64,000 bases of DNA from NCBI GenBank assembly GCA_013397865.1, contig VZTI01001783.1, positions 170,554 to 234,553 of the forward strand, given 5' to 3'. A program made the position numbers and the translations under genes. Within the stretch, counting starts at the first letter, position 1. Each line of letters begins with the position of its first letter. Shown here piece after piece: positions 15,301-27,300 of the stretch. This DNA comes from Struthidea cinerea (Eukaryota > Chordata > Aves > Passeriformes > Corcoracidae). The notes below the pieces were generated by a model. That model was not told the DNA's origin. It saw only the letters and a program-made list of their open reading frames with translations, and did not search any database.

Positions 15301-18300
15301 CTCCTTCTTCCCCACAGCTTTTATTGCTGACCACGACATCACTTGGTCTGGACTGTGTCCCCTCACAACCACTTTTTCGCCTCCAGCCTCCTCACTGGCC
15401 TCAATGCTGTGTGACACTGTTCAGCAATAACTAAAATATCCATGTGTTTTCAACACTATTTTGGTCACAAATCTAAAATCTTGCACTAGCTACTATGAAG
15501 AAAATCACCTCTATCCTCTTCTAGTCAGTCATTTATATTTTAAGTCTCTGTATATCTAATATGAATACAAAAAGACCCTATTACGTGCTTTCCATTTACT
15601 GGTCTGTTTTTCAGTATCCAGAAGCCCACTGGGCTACCAGTTAAACTACACAAAACACTTCCTTTAAAGAAAAGGTTAAGGAAGTTTGGTACAGAATCCA
15701 CCAAACAATACAAGGTCTTAATCTTTTCAATGAAATAATAATAGCAAAAGAATCAAAAAGCTTTTAGGGAAGTTGCATGTCTGCTGCAGAAAGAGCTCTC
15801 ATTTGGTAGGAATCGCAGATGGCATGCCTGTCTGAGAGTCCATCTGTGCCAGAAAGCACCAGGAGTTTTGTCAGGCTGATCCCTACAGAACTTTATTGCT
15901 ATGAAGAAAACAAACAGAGGAATCCTAGTTACCAGTGTTATGGAATGGCTTTGAACAATAGCAATGAAATCCTGCTTTTTACTGCAGATTTATGTTTTTA
16001 AAAGAAATTACATATGGGAATTATTACTTTATCCAATGTTGAGAGAAGTGCTAGAATTTTTGTGTAAAATTGTTACAGCATGGGGTTTTTTCAATTTGCT
16101 TTTTTTGAAGGAAATGTTCATATTTCTTGTGAAATTTAATGTTCTTATAGATTTTTTCTTCCTACATGGTTAATCTGCAGAAAATGTACGGAAAATTGTG
16201 CTCTCTCTCCATAAACCTCCAATTGCGTGGAGTGTCATACAAATGAAACCACATTATAGACAAATTGAGCTGTGAGGACCATGCTTAAGTAGTCAAGGAC
16301 CACGCTCAGGTTTGAGTGGAGGGAGGTCAAGCAGCCAGAATTACTGCGGTGAGTTAAGGCTTGGGAAGACCACCACCACAGCAGGGTGGGCACCAAGCAC
16401 TGAGAGGACTATATTCCAGGGAGAGCGTGTAATAGCACGTTAGGAGCTTCAAGAAGGAGCACAGGCTCATGGAGGGTAAAGTGCAGCCTTGTAAGAAATG
16501 AGCTGTGGACTCGATGCACTAAGAGGACAGGAGTGTCTTCCCGAGCACAGAACAAGGCTTTGCTCCTGCACCAGTGAGAATTTAACACCTCTTACTGACG
16601 TTACAGAGCTGAAGGAAAGCCAGTCAGGCAGGTGTCCGTGTTCAGTATGCAGCTCTCTAAAGAAGACACTGACTGGTGGGGGTAGAGGTCTGTGCAAGAC
16701 ATCTCCCTGTAAGCTGCGTTTAGATGCCTTTAGGAACTTTGAAATCCCACTCGGATCTTCTATGGAATCTGTATTTTCATTCAAGGAACAGAGCAGGAGC
16801 TATGCTCTGTCCTTACAGAAATGTAAAGTCATTCCCCAATTCATATTGATGAAAGGTTTTTATTCAGCATTTGAGTGAGCTGATGTTCTGTCTTTGCTAT
16901 TTATTCTCTGTAATGGAAGACAGGCAACACTTAGCTACTGGTCAGGAGTCTCCCATGAGAAGTGTATTGGACTGAAATAGTCTTCTCTCGCTGAAGGTGG
17001 GTCACTTTGCAGTAAGAAACGCAGCTGAGCCTGCCTGCATCTGATGCCAAAGCGCTTTGGGAGGAAGCAATCCTTTTAAAAACTTTTTTATATATATTAT
17101 CTAAGGAATGAAGCCAGAATATACCAAATTTCAGGAGAATACTGTACATACAGAGTAATATACCCTCTTGGACTTTCCACTGATGATCCTGAATCTTCTA
17201 CATTCATACCAAGTGTATTAGCTTTTTAATGTGTTAAAAAAAATTAAATTAGGAACATTTCTTTTCCTTCATTTGTGCTAAATATCATCTATCACTGTGT
17301 TTTGCAATGTGCTTCAGTCACCTGCTGTGCACTCAGTGTACACTTAGAGCAATTGCTTTCTTAAACTTGTTCTTAGAAATAGAGGAAAATCTGTTTTCAG
17401 GATGTTAATTGTCCTTATGAGTGTGCAAAGCACTGAGCTGGCCAATCTGTTAAAAAGATTGTGCATGCAGGTAGAATTAGACTGGTAGCACTTTTTAAGT
17501 ACTGAAAGCTGAATGACCTGAACTTAGTTTCCTGAAAATAGAAAACACAGGTATTCAAAAATGCTTTGTTAAGTCAGCGTGTGATGCTAATGATGTAGAT
17601 GATGATGATGATGTAACAGAAAGGGAAGAGAAATATCTTCATTGCTTTTGAGGAAAGTCTATATCTAATTTTTTTTTTTTTCATATCCACTAAAAAATTC
17701 AATTTTTACTGGACTCTTACTTTTCTACCTGAATTAATTATCTTCCTGTAGGAAATGTTTCTTCAAGTGTAAAATAAAGCATGGATTAAATCCTAGAACA
17801 AATTAAGCATGTTCTCTTTCCAGACAGAAAAAAAATTTCTCCATTGATCTAAACTTTTTTAATAGGATGATGTAAAATAGGATTCATTACAAGATTTAAG
17901 AAGAAAATACTAAAGTACTTATATTCAGGTTGTCCATGGTTCAAGAGAAATAGCTGAGTAGCCACCTAATTTGGAAGCAGTTCAGATATTTGACTTCCTT
18001 GTTTGACTGAAAGCTCCCTAGGTCCTGTAGCCCTGCTCTGTAGGTGTATAGGACAGCCCTGATGTGAAGAATTAAAATCAAACCTCACAAAGTCTGACAG
18101 CAGTCCAGCAGTTTAGCAGAGGAATGGTCATTTCTCCAGAAGAGCCTGATCCATCAGCGTGCTGTGGGCTAGGGCCTAGACTACACTGCCAGGGTGGGTT
18201 TCACAGAACAAACCTGCAGCCCCATCAGCTTTACAGTGGAGGAAGCAAGGCAGGTCCTAGAGCCAGTTGTGTACATTGTAGCAGCTTTCTATAGAAAATG

Positions 18301-21300
18301 GGATACTGGGGTGGTGGGGCAAGTCCATGCTTCCAAGGACTGCGCCTTAACTGGTGGTGTCTACTTCATACCTCTTCTCTTGCCTCTTTGCCACATACCA
18401 CAAGATACCCAAAGCTCATGGAGGGCAGCTGCCAAGCAAATATGACTTTGCAGCGTAATAGCTGGAAACACACATAGCCATGATTTTGCATTTTCCTTTC
18501 TTTGGTGCTTGTGATAAACATCATGCTTACAAGAAAATAGCAGTACACATGCTGGAAACAGGCAGCTGCTAGAGCATGTTCTTGTGAGAGCACAGTGTCA
18601 ACCTGTCTCCTGCCTGGATATGGATGGCTGAGCTCAGGTATTTCTCAATGATGACATCAGTGAATGAACAATATGTGAAAGATATTTGGCACCTGATCAG
18701 TAATGCTCAGTACAAGAGAGCTTACAGAGAAATTTCAGACACGTACAGCAGATGTTGTGTCATAATACAGAAACTCCTATAATTGCCAAGTCCATTTTGG
18801 GTGAGGCCACAGCTGCTTCTGGTTTTCTTATTAGTCTGAGATTTTTAGCACAGTAGTGAAATAACACTTCTCTTTTCAGTGTTCTGTTTCCTGTGGAAAA
18901 GGTTTGAAGTTTCGTGATGTGCATTGTATTAACAGCTTTCAAGCAAAAATAGAAGAAGATAACTGTAAGCATTTGAAAAAACCACGAACATACAAAATAT
19001 GTAGAGCTGGAAGATGTCCTTCTTGGAAGGCCAGCAGATGGAAAGAGGTATGTAAAAGCTGCCATAATTATGTTCTCCATGAGAATACAAGATGAGATCA
19101 TATTCATGACACACTGCTTCAGTGGAAATAATTGTCAGTACACACATCACAATGAAATCTACAAATTAGCAAGTGCTTCACTGTATTTTCTTTTTCTTTC
19201 TTTTAAGAGTAATGAATAATAAATGTCTGTGAAAACTGAAAGTATTTGCTAATCTGAATTTTGTACTGAATAGGTACTTAGGACTTTCCTTATCTTACCT
19301 TGTAAATTAACGGTAAATTTTTAAAGTTTACGTCTTACCTTCTGTGATTATTTCAGTAGTATCACTGTATTTGCAATCTTAGTCTAAATAGTGAAATGAA
19401 GCCAGGTTTGTGGGAAAAGGACAAGAAAAAGGGCTTGTGGGCACCAATACTGGCCTTTTCCCTGGTTAGGTCTTCTAAAACATCTCTCACCTTGTTGTAA
19501 AATTATGTGTAACTGAGCACATTGCAATATTTCACATTTCACTCACTCTTTCAGCATACCATTCCCCACACTGGTAAAGACACAGTACCACTCTCCACAT
19601 TTTGGCCACACTTGATAGAGCAATATGACCTTTATGATTGAGCTTGGGCCTTTAGGTAGGCTTTGGGACATAATTGTGCTTCTGCCTAGGGTAAAAGGGG
19701 GCTGTTTATCTCAGACAAGCATTAGTGGCATAGTGAAATTCCTTTGGCCAGGAAGAAGGAAAACAGGCATTTGGCATTTAAGCTCTTCAGGGTTCAAAAT
19801 CCTTAGTACTACCTGCAAAAGAGAGTGTCCTCAGAATATTACACCTTTTCCAAGATTTTCTAACCTGAAACACTGAGATTTTTTTCTCTTTGATTGTAAT
19901 ATTTGCATTTTAAAACAACAGACAAGGCTGTCAGTCTCTAATAAAGACAAGATGTAAACTCAGAGCTTCAACTGTTGATCTTGCAAAAATGTAAACTTTT
20001 GCTTTGCATATGCCTATAGTGATTGTCCCTACTGTGAATTAAGGTAAGCAGAGAGCTCAGTTAGGTACCTCAGATGCAGTCATTTTCTGTATTTTTAAAA
20101 CATTTCAATTGTAGTTTTGCATTTTCAACATAAATTTCTTCAGGTATTGTAGTCGTATCACACAAGTGCTGTGAAGTATATTTTAAATAATATCCTAAGA
20201 ACTTCTAATGACAGCTGTACTCCTTCTGGGGACTGTCTTGTTTCACACCGACACAGCTAATTTTGATCAATTTTAGTGTTCTGTATCCTGTGGAATGGGG
20301 ATTCAGCAAAGGGACATCTCCTGCCAGGTGGCAGGCCTGGGGCGAGTGAGTGACGCGATGTGCGGCCGTGACCTGCGCCCCGCTAGCACGAGGCACTGCC
20401 GCCTGCCTGCCTGCCTCCCGTACCAGTGGCTGGCACACGAATGGGAAAATGTAAGTAAGATTTTCAACTTGTACCACCTAATTGAGTTATGTGATACTGC
20501 AGAATAAATTTGGTTTTTTCTGTCCTTTTTTATTTTCATTTCTCCCCCCCCCCCATTTGAATGCATTTCTAGAAGCTGTTATGCTGCAAAATAAAAAGTG
20601 ACCATGCTGGAAATTTTGAAGGTCAAGCTTGCAAAACTTAAAAAGTGACAAAAAATGTCAAAGACTTTATTTATTCTCTCTATTTATAATCTCTACAGGA
20701 TTTGCTTGTCTATTGTAGACAAAAGCGCTGGTGGAGCTCTGAGCAGGTACCTATTGATAGGACTGTCTCTACATACTTCTCTACATAGTACATAAGATGC
20801 TTAATAAATCCTTATTGTGAAATATCATTTTAAAAAGCAGCTTTTTAAGAACAGAAATGCAAAAGAAATTTCATTTGGAAGTAAACATCTTGGAGGTAAA
20901 ATCTTTGGACAACAGTGTTTATAAGAAATTCTGCATGGAAGAATTAAAGTATCTTAAAAATTTGAAGCATCTTTTCTAGTTAAAGAAAAGATAAGAAGCA
21001 AAATAAATCTTATTATTCTTCTACCAAACAGGGAGCAAGATGAGAAAATAATGAATGACTCAGCATACTCTTACCAAATAAGCTTTTTCTTATTTAAGAA
21101 AATGTACAGATAATTTCAAGAGAGAGCTGTCATTTCTAAAGATGTGATTACTATTTTCTACATCCTAAAAATTTAATAACTTTTGTTATTTATGCAAACA
21201 TGGAAACATATAAAAATGAGGAAGAGAGAAAAAAACCAAAAATATGTATAATACCCAAAATGGTGTGCACAAGAGCCTGTCTCTAACATTAAACAAAAAC

Positions 21301-24300
21301 CCATTTTGTGCATTTGTGTTATATTAATAATCTGCCATGCTAAATTTCCTAGGGCAACCTCCCTTGAATATGAAGGCTAAAGTCTCAGGGACACAGTGCT
21401 ATAGAAGTGACAACTGCTAATATGTTAAACATTGGCTGGTGCTCTGCAGAACCCGGATTATATTAATGCAGTTCAGATATACATATTCCTCTGATAAGCT
21501 ATATTGAGGGAAAGCTGACAAATGTATGTTTCTTTCAAGTGTTCCCATATGTAGCTGCCAAAATCAGGAATTAGCACAAATATACACTTTCAAAGAATGA
21601 GGGTGAATTTTCCTTTGCCAGAAAACATTTGTGTATTCCAGCTGGGTATCTGGAGCTCTCCACTACAAACACATTGTGTTTCACTATGCTGTTTCATTGT
21701 GTTTCTCCAGCTGTTTCATAACTTCTTCTGTATGTATATTGATGTTTTCTTGAAATTCCTGTGTTCTGTTCCCTTCTCTCACCACATTCACGCACAGCGC
21801 TGTACATATAGTATTAATAGTTCAAGTGCTTATCCATCTGCATTCCACTCCCGGTGCAGGATGTTCTCCACCAAACTCATAATGTTTTGCCCAGCTGTCT
21901 TAGCTCTGGGTGATGGTGGGACTTCCTCACCTCACCAGTCACAACACAGCAGAAATATATCCAGATCTAACATTTCTCCGGTTTGCAGCCAGTAGACTGG
22001 GTGAAGAATTTTTTATCCTAGGGAGAAAAATGCCTACAAGGCTAAGGTAAAAAACATCATGAAAAGCATTCTTCTGCCTGTCCCCATTACCTTGTGACTG
22101 GATTATTCTTTCTATGCCTAATATTCTGAGCTGCTCCATGCTGTTGAAAGTTAGCTTAGTTCAGGTACCCGTAGCTGGAGACATGCTGTTGATGTATATT
22201 ACTTAGCCTGTACCACCACTTTTCTGGATTCTGGTGGCAGCAAGGTTCTTATCCTGTCCTGGCAGAGCTGTGATGGCTCGCCATTCCACCAGCTGGCCAT
22301 GGGGAGAGGTCTGAGGACCCCCAGGGCAAAGGCACAGGCCCAACAACTACAGCTGCTCAAAGCTGGCACAGGCACCGCCTTGATTAATAGGCAGTATTCT
22401 CTCCCTCTCCCACCTTTCCCTCTCCCTCTTCCTCTCTTTCTCCCTCCCTCTTGTTTTGTGTTGTTTTCAAGACCAACTTATTCCTTTCTTATTTCACTGA
22501 AATCCTTTTCAGTCTCTTCCCTTTTCATATAGAAGGGCTTTTCCACTCAACCTCTCATCTTGGCTTGACATTTTCATTTTCTCCTCTGTGTCACCCAACA
22601 GTTACATTGTCATGTTATCATATGCCGTTATTTTTTTCAGCTGATTAGAGGCACCTGAACTTTGAAAACAAAGTGAAGGACTCTGATTCAGTGAATAATT
22701 TAGTCTGACATTGATAGCAGATGTCAAAAGGTATTGCTGTCTGGGTTTTACTGGTGCGTGGCAATCAGTAGGTAACTTTGTTCTGTAAATGCCTAGTTAA
22801 ACTGGGATTGATTTTCTCACTTTTAGTGCTCAGCATCATCAAGAAGAAAGGAAATATACCGGAAAGTTAAATGTGTGAATGAAAACCAGCTCCAAGTGGA
22901 TGAAAGCTTCTGTGATCCTGCCACAAAGCCCCCATCATCCAAAACCTGCAGGATATCTCCCTCTAAATATGTTGTGCTCACAGGAGAGCTGTCACAGGTA
23001 CACTAATTATACTGCTCACCCATCTTTTATGTGTCTTTATATTTAAGAATGTTATGTTGCTGTAAAATGTACTTTATGTATGTGGAGAAAAAAAAATGTA
23101 TTTGCATTTGAACATGGCTGTCTAAACTTCCTTGGCATTGACCCTCTAAATCAGCCATGATTTATTGTAGAGGCTATTATCAGTCCTCTGTTAACCCCCC
23201 AGGACCTATGATCACCAACTGGAGGACAGCTGTCCCTACTACAGGATTCCTTTGCTGGTTCCCAGGAAACTCTCTTGTGAGCGGACCTAGCTGAAGTAAC
23301 CAAATAGCTTTTCCTTGATTTCAGTGAAGTGATTGATGAGAGCTTTGTTTCCCTTGCACGTCTGCACTACCTGTGTGTACCTGTCTATGCATGTATCACA
23401 GCTGAGAGGGAATGACTCTGGAACCTCTGAGGAAAGGGCACCATGGAAGGGCTTTGTGGCTCCTTGCACTGTTGCAGGCCTTCACTTCTGTGCACTGATG
23501 TTCCAGCCCAAGGTGGCACGCCTCCAATGACAGGCTTTTGCCAGAGCAAGGATCAGAGCTGACTTACCTGTAATGCAATTCTGCAGAAATTTCACAGAAA
23601 TTTTCACAGAAATGATGTCTGTGCTTGGGGATTTTATTTCAGTGCTCAGCAAGCTGTGGGTTTGGTTACCAGCCGAGCATCACGTACTGTGTTGGAATCC
23701 ATTCTGTGCAAAGGTGGCATGTCCATGGCCTTCGGACTGTAGCGTACCGAGAATGCCCGGTAGAGCCATCCCCGTACATTTATAAATGTAATGTCAAAAG
23801 ATGTTCACAAGCAGCCACGTGGACAGTGGGGAGGTGGACCAAAGTGAGTATGGATGTGCAAGCTCTTTTTTTATAGCTGCCTCTAACATAAATAAATGCC
23901 AAGGATAATTTGCTGACATAATCATGTTAATTATTTGCTTCTTTCTAAACTAACTCTTAATGGCTGTCTATGTGTAGTGCTCAGCATCTTGTGGAGTGGG
24001 AATGAAGGAGAGAACAGTAGAGTGTGTGACTGAGAATGGCTTACCCAGTGACTTGTGCCTGCCACGTTTAAAACCAGATGCCAGAAAGATCTGCCGCGAG
24101 AAAGAATGTAAGTGACAGCTGTGATTTTATGCAGTTAATGTTTTCCCAGGTTACTTAAATTAAAGCTATAAATATATTTGGAGTGCAATTATGCAAAATT
24201 AAGTCCTAAAACTAAGCTCTGTTCCTGAAATATTAATATGATTTAATCATTCATTTTGAAGGTGAAATTCTTACCACCTGCAAAGATATGCAGATTAAAA

Positions 24301-27300
24301 AAGGGATTAGAAAGGATGGTGAATACCTACTTAACATTAAGGGAAGGATGATAAAGGTACTGTTAATATTTATGAGTTTTTATGAGTACATATTTTTATG
24401 AAATAACACTTTTCTAATAAAGATTTTGCTAAAGGGTTGCATTTTCTCTTCCAGATTTATTGCTCAGGCATGCACTTAGAGAATCCCAAAGAATATCTGA
24501 CATTGGTAAAAGGTGAAGCCGACAACTTCTCTGAAGTATATGGATTCAGGTACAGAAGTGGTTTTGTAACTTTATGAAGTGCATTTATTCCTTCCAAAAT
24601 AAAAGAATAAAATAATACTTACTTTTCGTGAGAAAGATGAGTAAGGTTTTTTTCCCCTGATTTTCTGTTTTAAATGTCCAGGCACGTGAGCATACATACA
24701 GAAATGTGGATACTTCCAGGCTGAAATTATGTTAGTTGCTCTAAATGTTGATAATTTTTTTCTGTCTTGACTTTGGTAGAAATGGCTTTGATCCACATTA
24801 GTGTTTCAGTTGAGCGAAGATTCAAAGCTGTGCTTCTTGTTCAGTAAAGGCTGTTTAATATTTTTTATATGGCATAGTGCAATACAATTATTTTTCACTG
24901 TGATATTATGTTAAGGAAAATCTCAAAAGGAAAATTAAATCTTTGCTATTCTTTAGATTGCAGAATCCATATGAATGTCCTTTCAATGGAAGCAGAAGGC
25001 AAGACTGTGCCTGTCAAAATGATTACCTTGCAGCTGGCTTCACAGTTTTTAGCAAAATAAGATTTGACGTATCTTCCATGCAAATCAAAAGTAAGCGTTT
25101 TGTCATCTTTAGCCAATTTGAGCATTCTATTGAAATTGTGTGTGGTCACAATTACCAAATTACTATTTTGACCCGCTTACAGATCCAGCTGTGCCATCTT
25201 GGGGCAAAAAAACCTGCTTATTTAATGTAAGGATTCAATGTTAATTGAAAAAAAAACAAAAAACCAAACCCCAAAAAACCACCACTGCTTACCTTATTAA
25301 TTTGTCCCAAGTGGCCAAATGGCATGAATCTCACAGATTCTAATTTTATGTGTAGACTACTTTTATTTTCTAAGGTTTTGTTCCCCATATTTTATTTTAT
25401 TTTAGTCCACGGCTTATTTTTCTTGTGGAAATCTTCCTTTCTATGCTCTGCTTAGTCCCTTCTCAGACCTTGGCAGACAATAAATGAATGGACAGGGAAT
25501 CTTGCAGTGCTTTCAGGCCCCTGCCTGAAGCTGGCAAGTTGGCCCACAACCAGCTCACTTGGCACAGTATCAAAGTGCACATCCCTCTTCCTTTCAGCCC
25601 ACTCATGTCTCAGAGAGAAATCTGGGCTTGTAGGCTGGACTAGTGGTGCAATAACCAAAATTCAAACCATAGTTTCTCAAATCAAAACACGCAGCCTCCG
25701 CTTCCAAACAAACAACAAACAAAAATCCCCATCCAAAGCAAGCAATAAAACATCCACGTTCACACTTTTCTCACTGTTTTCCCCTGAACTTCAAATGTAG
25801 CAGTTTGTGTTGAGTAATTTTCTATTTTCTAGCCACAGATTTTCTTTTTGCTCAGACTATTTTTGGGAGGGCAGTACCATTTGCTACAGCTGGAGATTGC
25901 TACAGTGCAGCCAGATGTCCACAGGTATTTATGATTTCTTACCCTGCCTAAATGTTTACATAAGAGGGGAAAAAATATATATGTGACTTGTTTAGATCTG
26001 TAAGGTTCTAAACCAATATCCTATTCCGTGAAGTGAGTGTACAACATTAATAAGTAATTTTTTCTTACTCTCTTCTCTCCTGTTCCACCATCCTCCCCTC
26101 AAAGTTTCTCCCTCAAATGGTTTGCTACACCCTTTCCCTGTAGGCTCCATGTATGCATATCCAGCTTTCTATGTGTTTCATGTATTGCTCTACCTCCCTC
26201 TGGATGTGTTGTATCCTTTGTTTCCCCTAACGCCTTCTCATTCTTTGTTCTTCTCTAGTGACTTTTCTATAATCCTGCATAATTTTCCTTATCTTTTCTC
26301 TGTTTCTCTCCTGATGCTTCATGTCTTTGAAGACTACCAGAGGAAATCAATCTTGTTTAGCAGTATGCTTTACAATTTTTACATGCATTGTTGTGTCCAC
26401 ATTAGTGTTTTAGTTGTATTGGGTGGTGCTTTTTAGATTAATCTCTATATTGTCCCAGTTAGCTGTTTGTTTGTTCACATCATGAAGTAGTTTTGAAAGA
26501 CATGAACTGGATGCCTTCTGGATGAAGCTAAATCCAACAATGAGCTTCAGAGGAAGGATCTTAATACACTCTAATGCTAGTGAGGGTTCAGTCCATGGGA
26601 CTAGGGGAGAGTTAGTCCAAAATAAATCCCTGATTTGTGCACTGTCTACAGACATTGGGCTCTCTGACCCAGTTTTCACTCTACAGGTCTGCTTATACTG
26701 CAGTGTCCTTCTTGATGATGCAGACATAGCTCTAGTCTGAACTAGTCAACCTTTGGAGCCCATTGGCAGAAATAGGATTCCTTAGAAAACATTTCCACTT
26801 ATCTTACTGTATTAGATAATTTTGGATGAGGTCAGCTGTCCTCTGGAAGTGAATTTCTTTTCACTGATTATAAAGGAATTAAGATGGACTGGCTCACACT
26901 TGCTTGGAAGTGAATCTCTGTTGTCCATCTCTCCTGGTTACCTAAGCTTAAGACCAGCTGTGTGGGTGGACACAGCCAAGGGCAGCTAGAGACCATTTAT
27001 GTGCAATCTATGTACAAATGAAGTGCCTAGGTTTGGCAGACTTAAACCTCTGACAAGAAAACAGTTGAAGTTCATTACAGTATTGGATGCCTTCAACCTG
27101 CAAACCCTTTGGGTGCAGTACACTACAAATCTGTTTGCCGTGTGTAGATCTGCTGGGAGGTCATTCTGCTTACATGGCTTGGCACTGACACATTTCCATC
27201 TAAAAGTTCTGGCTGAAGCTAACACTTTTGACTCAGTCGAAAGGCTTCCACTCCTGTATTTTCAGTCCTTGAAATCTGTTCATGGCCTTGCATATGCTGC

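Larger units (their letters stand above)
4317..18879 (+). other. Long intron E5-E6 (14.6 kb)
   Basis: This is the longest intron of the gene in this window. It contains a CR1 3' end (6376-6434), simple repeats (5742-5761, 8855-8902, 17598-17613), a probable ancient CR1 fragment (14020-14150) and an LTR-like element (15005-15516). Open frames such as 16498-16878 (126 codons) and 11791-12027 on the minus strand have no recognisable domain or splice context. It ends with a strong acceptor, 'cttctcttttcag'. Confidence 0.75.
20451..22826 (+). other. Intron E7-E8
   Basis: Intron of 2376 bp with an 11-base C run (20544-20554), a 48-nt candidate cassette exon (20699-20746) and a pyrimidine-rich tract (22397-22451). 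Acceptor 'ctcacttttag'. The open frame at 21597-21995 has no recognisable domain. Confidence 0.75.

Noticed and set aside
16498..16878. 126-codon open frame in the long intron
   Set aside because: No recognisable domain, no splice context matching E5/E6 phases, and an overlapping 105-codon frame lies on the opposite strand; probably chance.
24943..25230. Continuous frame through E13
   Set aside because: Only 24957-25090 is exon. The part after 25090 is intron beyond a good gtaagc donor, and E14 continues the GON domain in the right phase.
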